In this document: piece after piece, positions 18,243-30,631 of the stretch
Layout of the letters: the number at the start of each line of letters is the position of its first letter
Numbering within the stretch: position 1 is the first letter of the stretch
NCBI GenBank assembly: GCA_963708805.1
Contig: CAVPUA010000003.1
Location: forward strand, 620,001-684,000
Reading direction: 5' to 3'
DNA length: 64,000 nt
Origin: CAVPUA01 sp963708805
GTDB taxonomy: Bacteria > Actinomycetota > Actinomycetes > Mycobacteriales > Jatrophihabitantaceae
Program-made: the position numbers and the translations under genes
Notes under the pieces: generated by a model
The model's input: the letters and a program-made list of their open reading frames with translations, nothing else
The model's database searches: none
What the model was told of the DNA's origin: nothing

Positions 18243-18246
<4 letters not shown>
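17575..18246 (+). CDS. purQ: FGAM synthase subunit PurQ (glutaminase)
   Basis: A 223-residue class I glutamine amidotransferase that supplies ammonia to PurL. LPGGFSYGDYLRCGAIAR precedes the nucleophile Cys in GICNGFQVLCE (about residue 87), and the His/Glu of the triad lie in MPHPEHAVE near residue 195. Full length and intact. GTG 17575 follows TAACCT (17563-17568) by 6 nt, pointing to a leaderless start. Its stop overlaps the purL start (ATGA). Confidence 0.96.
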
Positions 18247-20497
<2,251 letters not shown>

Positions 20498-20501
<4 letters not shown>

Positions 20502-21282
20502 CCCCCCGGCCGCTCGACCGGATGGCCGATGCCTACGTCGAGCAGACCCGCAGCGCTGATCGAGTGGCTGGACTCGCTGGCCCCCGACGACTTCGCCGCC
20601 CCCTCGGTGCTGCCCGGCTGGGACGTCCGGATGCTCGTCGCGCACATCCTGCTGATCCACACCGGCCTACTCGACCGGCTGGGCCAGCCGGCCGAGGGTC
20701 CGGCGCCACCGCTGCACGAGTACGTCCGGCGCTACCAGCCGGCCGTCGCTGGTGATCGCCGAACGCACGCGCGCCACGGCCGGCGACCTGACGCCGCCGC
20801 AACTGCTCGACGCGTTGCGGGCCGTGCCGGAGGCCCGAGCGGCACTCGCCGAACTGGCCCCGACCGCCGTCATCGCGGGCCGGGCGCGGAGCCATCAGCG
20901 TTCACGACTGGCTGGTGACCCGGCTCATCGACCTCGTCGTCCACTGCGACGACCTCAGCCGCTCGCTGCCCGCGCGTGACCCCGTGCCGCTGACGCGCCC
21001 GGCGCTGGCCACCGCCGTCCGCACCTTCGCCGAGATCCTGGCCGCCGCAGGTGCCCGGTCGGTCGGTCGAGGTGCGGGTGCCGCCGTTCGTCGCGGTGCA
21101 GGCGATGCCCGGCCCCCGGCACACTCGCGGCACGCCGCCCAACGTCGTCGAGACCGACCCGGTAACCTGGCTGCGGCTGGCGACCGGACGGGTCGAGTTC
21201 GCCGCCGCGGTCGCGAACGGGGCGACTGCGGGCCAGCGGCGAGCGCGCCGACCTGAGCGCCTACCTGCCCGTGCTGTCCTGA
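20498..21282 (+). CDS. Maleylpyruvate isomerase-N / bacterial sterol-carrier-like protein (about five frame slips)
   Basis: Pieces in successive frames assemble into one protein of about 255 residues. MADAYVEQT, then LIEWLDSLAPDDFAAPSVLP, MLVAHILLIHTGLLDRLG, IAERTRATAGDLTPPQLL, SVHDWLVTRLIDLVVHCDDL and RHTRGTPPNVVETDPVTWLR. That order, a DinB/MDMPI-type helical N-terminus with the AHI..HT motif followed by an SCP-type C-terminus, fits the conserved gene found just before purF in other actinobacteria such as Mycobacterium tuberculosis. Slips lie near 20552, 20744, 20885, 21045 and 21225, all +1. GTG 20498 overlaps the purL stop. True decay is possible, but the uniform direction favours errors. 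Confidence 0.7.
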
Positions 21283-21334
21283 ACTCACTGGCGGGGTGTC
21301 CGACGCCGCGAGTCATTCCCGGTAGGGTGAAGGC

Positions 21335-22891
21335 GTGGCACGCGGCGACGGCAGGCTCAACCACGACCTCAATCCGCACGGACTCAACCCCGACAAAGGT
21401 CCGCAGGACGCCTGCGGAGTCTTCGGCGTCTGGGCGCCCGGCGAAGAGGTCTCCAAGCTGACCTACTTCGGTCTGTACGCGCTGCAGCATCGCGGCCAGG
21501 AAGCGGCCGGAATCGCGGTCAGCGACGGCTCGTCGGTCGTCGTCTACAAGGACCTCGGCCTGGTCTCGCAGGTCTTCGACGAAGCCACGCTGGCCACCCT
21601 GCAGGGCCACATCGCCGTCGGCCACACGCGCTACTCGACGACCGGCGCGGTGACCTGGGAGAACGCCCAGCCCAGCTTCCGCACCACCAAGACCGGCACC
21701 GGCCTGGCCCTCGGCCACAACGGCAACCTGGTCAACACCCTCGAGCTGGCCAACGAGGCGATCGCCGCGGGCATCAGCACGCAGAGCAACCTCAAGGCGA
21801 CCACCGACTCCGATCTGCTGACCGCGCTGCTCGCCGCGCGTCCGGACGTGTCGATCGAGCAGGCCGCCATGGACGTGCTGCCCAAGCTGCGCGGCGCCTA
21901 CTCGCTGGTCTTCATGGACGAGCACACCCTCTACGCCGCCCGCGACCCGCAGGGTGTCCGGCCGCTCGCGCTGGGCCGCCTCGAGCGCGGCTGGGTCGTC
22001 ACCTCCGAGACGGCCGCCCTCGACATCGTCGGCGCCTCGTTCGTCCGCGAGATCGAACCGGGCGAGCTGGTGGCGATCGACGAGGACGGCCTGCGCTCGC
22101 AGCACTTCGCCCCGTCCGAGCCCAAGGGCTGCCTGTTCGAGTACGTCTACCTGGCCCGGCCCGACACGACGATCGCCGGCCGCAGCGTGCACTCGACCCG
22201 CGTCGAGACCGGACGCCGGCTGGCCATCGAGCATCCGGTCGAGGCCGACCTGGTGATCCCGACGCCCGAGTCCGGAACGCCGGCCGCGATCGGCTTCGCC
22301 GAGCAGTCGGGCATCCCGTACGGCACCGGACTGGTCAAGAACGCCTACGTCGGGCGGACGTTCATCCAGCCGTCCCAGACGATCCGGCAACTGGGCATCC
22401 GGCTCAAGCTCAACCCGCTGCGCGACGTCATCCGCGGCAAGCGGCTGGTGGTGGTCGACGACTCGATCGTGCGCGGCAACACCCAGCGCGCCCTGGTGCG
22501 CATGCTGCGCGAGGCGGGCGCCATCGAGGTGCACGTCCGCATCTCGTCCCCGCCGGTGAAGTGGCCCTGCTTCTACGGCATCGACTTCGCGTCCAAGGCC
22601 GAGCTGATCGCCAACGGCCTCGACGTCGAGGGCATCCGCGCCGCGATCGGCGCCGACTCGCTCGGCTACGTCTCGCTCGAGGGCGTGATCGCGTCGTCCG
22701 AGCAGCCCAAGAATCGCCTGTGCCGCGCCTGCTTCGACGGCATCTATCCGATCGAGCTGCCCGACGAGATGGGTGGCAAGCACGTGCTCGAAGGGCATCG
22801 GCCGGTCGGTGAGCAACGGACCGCTGACCATCGGCGCCCGCGAACCCGAGCACGAGCAATCCCTGTCCGCCGAGGGCGCACTGAGTCGTCC

Positions 22892-22895
<4 letters not shown>
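21335..22895 (+). CDS. purF: Amidophosphoribosyltransferase (frame slip near the C-terminus)
   Basis: The first committed purine enzyme, making phosphoribosylamine from PRPP and glutamine. After a propeptide of about 28 residues comes the nucleophile Cys in DACGVFGVW; ALQHRGQEAAGI and HTRYSTTG belong to the glutaminase half. VVVDDSIVRGNT is the PRPP loop. Cysteines in PKGCLFEY, WPCFYGID and LCRACFDG match the four ligands of the 4Fe-4S Bacillus-type enzyme. Near 22790 one extra base shifts the frame; corrected, the protein ends at TGA 22893-22895, overlapping purM. GTG 21335 stands 6 nt after TAGGGT (21323-21328). Confidence 0.95.
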
Positions 22896-23954
<1,059 letters not shown>

Positions 23955-23971
23955 TGGATGGAGCTGACGAG

Positions 23972-24160
23972 TCAGCGAGCTGAGCTGGCCCAGTCGTCCG
24001 CGTCGCCCTCATCTTCGTCATCATCGACGTCAATGCTGGTGCCCCCGAACGGGCCATGCCCGAGTTCGCGCTGCAAGGCGTCGAGATCGGTCGGCTGGGA
24101 GTTGTACTTCAGATCCCGAGCCACTTTTTGCTGCTTTGCTTTCGCACGGCCGCGCCCCAT
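23972..24160 (-). CDS. DUF3073 family protein
   Basis: A 62-residue protein beginning MGRGRAKAKQQKVARDLKYN, the fixed signature of DUF3073, an actinobacterial small protein of unknown function. The basic N-terminal half is followed by an acidic tail (IDVDDDEDEGDADDW). It is convergent with purM, as in Mycobacterium tuberculosis. The strongly basic start suggests nucleic-acid contact; no data support this here. Confidence 0.92.
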   Translation of the reverse strand: MGRGRAKAKQQKVARDLKYNSQPTDLDALQRELGHGPFGGTSIDVDDDEDEGDADDWASSAR

Positions 24161-24524
24161 GGGTCGACCCCCTCGCTCACGCGCTCATCGGTAGCTCGGC
24201 CGGGAAGCACGACCACCGGGAATGATGACTTTTCGTAGTCTGAGGATACCTCGCCCCATCGGACTCGCGCACGCGGCCTGATTCACCCCGTATCGTGGGT
24301 TGTTGATCAAGCTTGTGGTTGAATCGATGACTATAGGTGGCACTGTAGCTACCTACCGGTTGGGTGCTTGTGTTCCTGTCAAAAAGGGTCGTCTCGCCCC
24401 GTTGGCACACTGTGGACAACAGTTGAACTCTGTATGGCATGCCCACATGTCGCGGGGATAGTTTCCTCCTTAGCGCTGGAACAGGACCCGCGTCGCAAAA
24501 ACGCCCAGAAGGGGGCCTCACCCG
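24161..24524. other. Intergenic region upstream of bldC and DUF3073
   Basis: 364 bp between divergent genes, clearly less GC-rich than the flanks. It must hold both promoters. Visible items: AT-rich stretch around 24300-24345 with GACTATAGGTGG, and a weak hairpin GGTGGC/GCTACC near 24335-24352. Short open frames here have no coding character. The bldC Shine-Dalgarno (GAAGGGGG) is at the end. Confidence 0.5.
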
Positions 24525-24737
24525 ATGACGAACTCACGTCAACGCCCTGAGTCAGAACCGCTGCTCACCCCGTCGGAGGTGGCAACGCTTTTCCGCGTTG
24601 ACCCCAAGACGGTCACCCGGTGGGCGAAAGCAGGCAAGCTCACGTCGATCCGGACGCTCGGCGGACATCGCCGGTACCGCGAATCAGAGGTGCGTTCGCT
24701 GCTGGAAGGCAACACCCACCCCACCGTGGATGCCTGA
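24525..24737 (+). CDS. bldC: Developmental regulator BldC, MerR-like
   Basis: A 70-residue single-domain winged-helix protein. LLTPSEVATLFRVDPKTVTRW (residues 13-33) is the recognition helix region and IRTLGGHRRYRESEVRSLLE the wing and C-terminal helix, nearly the consensus for actinobacterial BldC, which binds direct repeats head-to-tail and controls differentiation genes in Streptomyces. ATG 24525 has a G-rich Shine-Dalgarno. A long leader suggests its own regulated promoter. Confidence 0.95.
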   Translation: MTNSRQRPESEPLLTPSEVATLFRVDPKTVTRWAKAGKLTSIRTLGGHRRYRESEVRSLLEGNTHPTVDA

Positions 24738-25138
24738 TTCAGAACTGACGTACGCGATCCAGACTGATGAGCCTCGGCCGCGCTGATACAGCGGGCCGCA
24801 CCGGGCGCCCCCGAGCCCGGAGCGAGTTCTGGGTCTGTGTCGACCCGATAGACCCGAGGTAGGCCGGCCGTCCGGTCGCCCCGGCTCGATGCCGCGCCGC
24901 CAGCACCACCGGCCGCGCGGCATCGTCGCGTCCAGACCGGTTTCGTTGCGCCTGAGAACTGTATGTGGGTGCCATGGCAGGAAGCTGCCACCCCTCGGTT
25001 TCGTCGCCATTTCCTCGATTGACGGGACTCCGCGCGCGGTCGCTATTGCCAACGCCGCCGTCGGCGATAACATGCTTGAGTCAAGCAACTAATTGCGTCG
25101 CGCAACCTTTTTCGGCTGCGCGCCGCGGGAGACCGACC
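24738..25138. other. Intergenic region between bldC and marR
   Basis: 401 bp. Just past bldC a hairpin GGCC-G-CGCTG / CAGCG-GGCC (24776-24797, loop ATA) may terminate bldC. The middle is GC-rich without a credible gene; short open frames here (for example 24889-25092) lack ribosome sites and family similarity. The last 70 bp contain the marR promoter and palindromes. Confidence 0.55.
25069..25106. promoter_or_regulatory. marR promoter with MarR-type palindromes
   Basis: TAACAT (25069-25074) is a likely -10 box. TGCTTGA-G-TCAAGCA (25074-25088) is a perfect 7-bp-arm palindrome overlapping the expected transcription start; GCAA-CTAA-TTGC and TTGCG-TCG-CGCAA follow immediately. MarR proteins typically bind such sites in their own promoter, so autoregulation of the marR-MFS operon is likely. 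Confidence 0.65.
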
Positions 25139-25702
25139 ATGGACCACGTTTCGTCTCGCCTTCACCCCGAGGTGGTCGCCGTCGCCGACAACCTCGTCCG
25201 GCTGACCCGTGCCTTCAGCCGGATCAAGGCTCAGTTCCTCGCGATGGCCAAGCAGGACGTCGACTGGACGGCGCACATCCTGATCGCGGCGCTGGCCGGC
25301 AACGGACCGATGCGCGCGGGCGCGCTCGCCGAGTTCGCGTTGTCGGATCCGTCCACGGTCAGCCGCCAGGTCGCACCGCTGGTCAGGGAGGGCCTGGTCG
25401 AACGCCGCGCCGATCCCGAAGACGGACGCGCGTCCGTGCTCGCGGCGACGGAGAAGGGGCTGGCGGTGTATCGCGAGCACCAGCAGGCGCGTTACGCCCA
25501 GTACGAGCGCATCCTCGAGGACTGGACGCTGGAGGACTGCCGGCAGTTCGGCACTTACCTGGCCCGATTCACCGCCGACCTGGAACGCGGTCGAGCCGAC
25601 TGGTTCACCTTCGAGAAGGCGAGCGACCCCGTCGAGCCGGCCGTCGCGAACGCTCCTATCGAACACATCGACCACCGCGAGACGGAAGGTACCAAGCGAT
25701 GA
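25139..25702 (+). CDS. MarR-family regulator
   Basis: About 187 residues starting at ATG 25139. The winged helix includes MRAGALAEFALSDPSTVSRQ followed by VAPLVREGLVERRADPEDGRA, the recognition helix and wing of MarR proteins; the rest forms the dimer helices. Its stop overlaps the start of an MFS exporter (ATGA at 25699), so the pair is one operon. Palindromes in the promoter support autorepression relieved by a ligand of the exporter. Confidence 0.88.
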   Translation: MDHVSSRLHPEVVAVADNLVRLTRAFSRIKAQFLAMAKQDVDWTAHILIAALAGNGPMRAGALAEFALSDPSTVSRQVAPLVREGLVERRADPEDGRASVLAATEKGLAVYREHQQARYAQYERILEDWTLEDCRQFGTYLARFTADLERGRADWFTFEKASDPVEPAVANAPIEHIDHRETEGTKR

Positions 25703-27470
25703 GCGCGACCGACCAGCAGTCAGCCCAGCCGTCGAGCCCAGCTACGGACGGTTCAGCCGCGGACGGCGCGCTGTCCCACAAGCAGGTTCTGACGATTCTG
25801 ACCGGGTTGCTGCTCGGGATGTTCCTCGCCGCCCTCGACCAGAACATCGTCGCCACGGCGATCCGCCGGATCGGTGACGACCTCAACGGCTTGTCGGTGC
25901 AGGCGTGGGTGACGACCGCCTTCTTGATCACGTCGACGATCACGACGCCGCTCTACGGCAAGTTGTCCGACATCTACGGGCGCAAGCCGCTGTTCCTCAC
26001 CGCGATCGGCATCTTCATCCTCGGCTCGGCGATGTGCGGCCTGGCCACGAACATGTACATGCTGGCCGCGTTCCGTGCCTTCCAGGGCTCGGCGCCGGCG
26101 GCCTGTTCTCGCTGGCGCTGGCGATCATGGCCGACATCGTCTCGCCGCAGGAGCGCCCTCGCTACATGGGCTACTTCATGGCGGTCTTCGCGACGTCCAG
26201 CGTGCTCGGGCCGGTCGTCGGGGGCTTCCTGTCGGGCCAGAACTCGATCCTGGGCATCACCGGATGGCGGTGGATCTTCTACGTCAACGTGCCGATCGGC
26301 CTGGTTGCGCTGGTCGTGGTCAACCGGGTGTTGCGCCTGCCGCACCACCGCAACGACCACCGCATCGACTGGATGGGCGCGGTGGCGCTGGTCGTCGGCC
26401 TCGTGCCGTTGCTGATCATCGCCGAGCAGGGCCGCGAGTGGGGCTGGTCGTCCATCGGGGCCTGGGCGTGTTACCTGGTCGGTGTCGCCGGCGTGTTCGC
26501 GTTCGTCTACGTCGAGAAGCTGATGGGCGATGACGCGCTGATCCCGCTGCGCCTGTTCGACAACGGGATCTTCTCGGTCGGCGCCGCGCAGTCCTTCGTC
26601 GTCGGTATCGGCATGTTCGGCGGGATCGCGTCGATCCCGCTCTATCTGCAGATCGTCAAAGGAGCATCGCCGACCAAGGCCGGCCTGCTGATCCTGCCGC
26701 TCGTCCTGGGCATCATGGCGTCGTCCATGATCGCCGGGCAGCTGACCTCGCGGACGGGCCGCTACAAGCGCTGGCCCATCATCGGCTCGGCGCTGTTGAT
26801 CGTCTCGCTGCTGTTGATGTTCACCGTGGGCGCCGACACGCCCCTGTGGCGTACCGACATCTACATGTTGATCTTCGGTGTCGGGCTGGGCCTCACCATG
26901 CAGACGGTGCAGCTGGCGATGCAGAACTCCGCGTCCCCGCGCGACATCGGGGTGGTGACCTCGGCGGGCACGTTCTTCCGCCAGATGGGCGGCACGCTGG
27001 GTACGGCGGTGTTCCTGTCCATCCTCTTCTCGGCCGCGCCGCACAAGATCGCGTCGGCGTACCAGAAGGCAGAGGGGACCGCGTCGTTCAAGGCGGCCGC
27101 GGCCGCTCATCCCGATCAGTTGAAGACGGTCACCTCGGGCAGTGGTTCGCTCAACGACACCTCGTTCATCCAGAAGATCGACGCAGTGTTGGCCCATCCG
27201 TTCCTGGTCGGGTTCTCGCAGGCGATGGACATCGTGTTCCTGGTCGGCGCGATCGTCCTGGTGGCGGCGCTCGTCCTGTCGTTCATGCTGAAAGAGATCC
27301 CGTTGCGACGCGTGTCGGGTATCGAGGCGGCCCGAGCGGAGGCGGCCGCCAATGCCGGTTCGCCGCCCATCACGGCGAACGGGTCCCTCGCGGTCGGTCT
27401 GGCCGAGACCGCCGCCCGATCCGCACCCGGGGCACCCGAGGTTCCCGACGCCCAGGAGATCGAGCCCTGA
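25699..27470 (+). CDS. MFS transporter, DHA2 multidrug exporter (one frame slip)
   Basis: A 14-TM proton antiporter of about 590 residues. LDQNIVATAIRRIGDDL and the loop PLYGKLSDIYGRKPLF belong to the first half; after AFRAFQG one base is missing near 26091 and the protein continues GGLFSLALAIMADIVSPQER, LGPVVGGFL, WRWIFYVNVPIGL and so on. This is the only clear -1 slip in the window. The C-terminus is a polar Ala-rich tail. It is coupled to marR and probably exports the compound sensed by it. Confidence 0.88.
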
Positions 27471-27481
27471 CCCGATCAGGG
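27465..27481. terminator. Bidirectional terminator shared by MFS and sigma-factor genes
   Basis: CCCTGA (27465-27470), loop CCCGA, TCAGGG (27476-27481), followed by TTATT on the plus strand. The left arm contains the MFS stop codon and the right arm the complement of the corrected sigma-gene stop, so 17 bp end both convergent genes. Confidence 0.6.
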
Positions 27482-29121
27482 GTTATTGCTGGCCGGTGGG
27501 TTGATCGTCGTCGTGAAAGCGCCGTTGGCGTAGGTGATCGTTTCCAGTCGACGTGAGGTCCGCCGACGGCCCCGTCACGTCGATCGTGTAGGCGTAGTCG
27601 ACCGTGGCGATCGGCGACGCGATGTCGCAGTGCGCCGTCGTCGCCGAGGTCACCGAGCAGCTCCAACTGCCGTCCGTCGGCGAGGTGATGGTGATCCCGT
27701 TCGGGTCGATCGTCCAGCCGGTGGGCATGGTCACATCGACAGTTCCCGGCGACATCGGATCGTCGTCCACGCCGAAGCGCACGTCGTGGGTCTGGCCGGT
27801 AATCGTGACGGTGGCCGGCGGGCTGGTGGGCGGGACCGGGGTCGTCGGTGCCACCACCGCTGTCGTCGGCACGGACGGGACGACGGGGAGCACCGAAACG
27901 ACGACGGCGACCGACTTGGTCGGGGTCGCCTTCTTCGTCGGGCGCGGGCTCGCCGACCTCGTCGGGCTCGGCGGCGGCGGGGCGGGCGCGGTGGCCGGCG
28001 TCGACGACGTGGGAATCGGGCTCGGGGTCGGCGAAGCCACGGGCGGCGGGCTGACCGCCGTCGACGACGTCGTCGCCACGACGCCGGCGATCGGGGTGAG
28101 TTGTCTGGCTTCCGGTCGGGCCGAGCTGCTGGCTGCCATGGTGGCCGCGGTCGTGATTGCGCCCACCACGACGACCGCTCCGACACCGAGCAGAACGCCG
28201 CGCGTGGCGGTCGCCCGAACGCGCCCGCCGAAGAACTTGAGTGAGCCCAGCGCCCCGGCGTGAGTGCCCGCCGCGCCGCCCGCCGCGCCCAGGTACGCCG
28301 CCAGCCCGGCACCGCCCAGGATGATCGGGGCGATGACGACGCGCAGCGTCTGGTTGACATCGGCTGATCTCGAACAACACCGCGGGGCACGTGTCGCATT
28401 CGTCCAGGTGGGCCTGCACCGCGGCCCGGTCTCGCGCCGACAAGGCGTCGCGGACGTACTCGCCCAGCCGGCTGCGCGTCCAGCGGCACTTCTCGTCGAC
28501 CGCGTCCGCCACGTGCTGTTGCAGGAATGCCTGCCGCAATCGTTCCCGCGCGCGCACCGCGCGGGAGGACACACCGTTCGCCGACGTCCCGATCAGCGGC
28601 GCGATCTGCGCGGGCGTCTCTTCCTCGACGACGAGGTGCCACAACAGCGTGCGGCTGCTCTCGGGCAGCGACGCCCAGGCCCGCCAGGCCGCACTGTTCT
28701 CGGCGTTGGCCGCCGCCACCTCGGCCGCCGACGATGCGGGTTCGGACTCGAGATCGTCGTCGTCGCCCGTCAGCGTGACCCGCTGTGAATAGCTGCGGGC
28801 ATTGTCGATGTTCAAACGCCGCAGTGTGCTGAACAGGTAGGGGCGGAACGCCCCGTCCGGACCGCCTCCTTGACGCAGCACGCGGAGTAACCGAGCGAAC
28901 GACTCGCTGACGAGGTCCTCGGCGTTGCTGGGATTGGTGATCTGGCGGGCCAGGCGTAGTGCTGCTGCCTCGTGGCGCTGCCAGAGCACGCCGAACGCCT
29001 GCTCGTCACCGGCCCGTACGGCGGTGATCAGCTCGGCGTCGCTGGGGATGCCGTCTTCGGACGGGAAGAGGTCGTCGAGTTTTTCGCGGTCAGCTGGCAG
29101 GTCTGACGGGTCAGGTGACAT
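27476..29121 (-). CDS. ECF-like sigma factor fused to zinc-finger anti-sigma and membrane region (two frame slips)
   Basis: Residues 1-200 are a sigma-70 family factor: region 2 with AEDLVSESFARLLRVLR (67-83) and region 4 with IAPLIGTSANGVSSRAVRAR (173-192). Then follows C212 and H238-x3-C242-x2-C245, the ZAS zinc-binding motif of anti-sigma factors. After a +1 slip near 28368 come two hydrophobic helices (IAPIILGGAGLAAYLG; GVLLGVGAVVVVGAITTAA), a Pro/Thr/Ser-rich stretch and a beta-type domain. A second +1 slip near 27543 restores TITYANGAFTTTINPP and the stop at 27476. Total about 548 residues. Sigma factors with such built-in anti-sigma/membrane tails are known in actinobacterial ECF groups; signalling would be from outside to a membrane-tethered sigma. 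Confidence 0.8.
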
Positions 29122-29169
29122 GGCGAACCCCTCCCTCCGGGGCAGAACCGTGCACTAAGCGCAGTGTGT

Positions 29170-29309
29170 TGCGATATCGCAGCATCCTAGATAGCGACTT
29201 CACGGGAAGCCAATCACGGGTAATTTTCTGGACACGAGCAATTCGCTGAGCGAAGCGTCGACATGATCATCACGTTCGCCCGTCTCATTAACGAGACCAG
29301 AAAATGACC
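29170..29309. promoter_or_regulatory. Divergent control region with palindromes between sigma-fusion and GGDEF-like genes
   Basis: Low-GC patch. TGCGATATCGCA (29170-29181) is a perfect 12-bp palindrome near the sigma gene. GGTAATTTTCTGG (29219-29231) and CCAGAAAATGACC (29297-29309) are inverted arms with one mismatch. GTCTC-ATTAAC-GAGAC (29282-29297) lies next to the right arm, 45 bp before the GGDEF-like start. Confidence 0.5.
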
Positions 29310-29341
29310 ACGCGGGGGTCGCGGAGCGGACGGGAGCGCGC

Positions 29342-30101
29342 ATGCAGCAGCAGGCCACCTTGCTCGCGTCATGGCGCGCCGCGAGCACGCAGGGTGATCA
29401 GGTCTCGGACTGGATCGACGCCGAGCAATGGTGGACGCCGGCCGTCGACGCCCTGGCCGATGCGCTCGTGGGCGAGCCCGTCGACGCCGAATCGGCGAGC
29501 GAACAGCTCGGACGGCAGCGCGCCGCCGCCGGGGTCTTCCTGGATTCGGCCCGCCGTGACGTCCTGAACGCGACCCAGGCTGCGGGTTGTTCGTCGCGCC
29601 AGACCGCTGCCCTCGTCGACGCGCTGACCCTGGGTTGGGTCGATCGCACCCTGGACGACTACTTCACCGGCGCCTGCGTCGATCCGCTGACCGAACTCGC
29701 CTCGATTCCCTATCTGCATGACCCGGCTGGCCGAGATCTACGCCGAGTCCCAGGTGACCGGCGCCGTGGCGAGCAGCGAGTACGCCTTCGTGGTGGTGCT
29801 CACCGGCACGCGCAGCGATCCGCTCGAGGCCGAGACGCAGATGATCGCCGTCCAGGTGGCCATGCGAAGGGCCTTCAGCGGCGGAGAGACGTTGGCGCGC
29901 GTCGGTGCCCACTGCGCCGTCGTGCTGGCCCGCCGGGGCGAGCCACGCTTCGGGCGCTCGTTGCGCGTCCTGAGCGACGAGCTCGCCGTGGCTCGCGTCG
30001 AGCAGCGACTGCCCGGAGTGCGGGTGTGGATCGAGTCGCTGCCCGCTGAGCGCCAGGCACTGCCCGCCGTCCTGCGGGAGATGAGCGGCTCCGGACCGTG
30101 A
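29342..30101 (+). CDS. Degenerate GGDEF-like protein (one frame slip)
   Basis: About 252 residues. An N-terminal helical part (WIDAEQWWTPAVDALADAL) is followed by the segment DPLTELASIPYL, the usual opening of a diguanylate cyclase domain, then after a +1 slip near 29717 MTRLAEIYAESQVTG, AFVVVLTGT and GGETLARVGAHCAVVLAR, which occupy the places of GGDEF-domain strands. The GGDEF signature itself is absent, so it is unlikely to make c-di-GMP. It may bind a nucleotide or serve as a regulator. Divergent from the sigma-fusion gene. Confidence 0.55.
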
Positions 30102-30631
30102 TGGCAGAAACCTCGCCGAACCGCGACATGGTGCGGCGCCTCGCCCGTCCCATCACTGCATGACAGGTCGACCGGCCACCGCGCCGGTTGATCGGCCCGG
30201 CTTCCGTGTCACCCCCGTCAGGGGTGGGGTGAACCGGGTGGTGGCAGCCAGCGCGGAGGGAGGGCTGCTGCCAAAGGGGGATGTGCGGTTCGCCGAGCAT
30301 CCGTTCTGACGTGGCGCCGGTTCGAACCGCTCGGGTGGGACGGTACGAACCGGACAACACGCCAGGCCCGGGCAAGGGCTGTGAGCGGCCGGTACGCGAG
30401 CGTCCTGATCGCGTACCGGCCTTCGCAAAACTTGACCTTGTGTGATGGCTCGGGCACGATTAGCTACCGAAGCCCCGGACACGTCCCCCGTGTGTCCGGG
30501 GCTTCTCACGTCTGCAGCCAGATGTACCGATATTTCCGGTGAAACGGTTCGGGCGGCAATCTGACACTTTCACACGAGAAACCAACGCCATGGTCCCGGC
30601 CGGCCGGCCACCGCGCTGGTTCACTCCTCGC
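30102..30631. other. 530-bp structured non-coding stretch, candidate ncRNA or attenuated leader of DUF1345 gene
   Basis: No credible gene on either strand. At least three perfect inverted repeats stand in a row: CCGGTTCG/CGAACCGG (30317-30324, 30346-30353), GGCCGGTACGCGA/TCGCGTACCGGCC (30387-30399, 30409-30421) and the terminator-like hairpin at 30469-30505. Upstream (about 30190-30290) G-rich runs such as GGGGTGAACCGGG and a GGCAGC/GCTGCC pair also look structured. The layout, structured RNA then terminator then gene, is that of a riboswitch or attenuator, but no known class was recognised. Confidence 0.45.
30469..30505 (+). terminator. Strong hairpin upstream of DUF1345 gene
   Basis: GAAGCCCCGGACAC (30469-30482), 9-nt loop, GTGTCCGGGGCTTC (30492-30505): a perfect 14-bp GC-rich stem. 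Only TCACG follows, so termination would rely on stem strength, as is common in actinobacteria. Confidence 0.8.

Noticed and set aside
24368..24550. Short open frame overlapping the bldC start
   Set aside because: No ribosome site, atypical composition, and it overlaps bldC, which is strongly supported.
30150..30470. c-di-AMP (ydaO) riboswitch suggested by GGGGTGAACC
   Set aside because: The strongly conserved 3' block with CAGCTAAC is absent and the spacing does not fit; kept only as an unclassified structured region.
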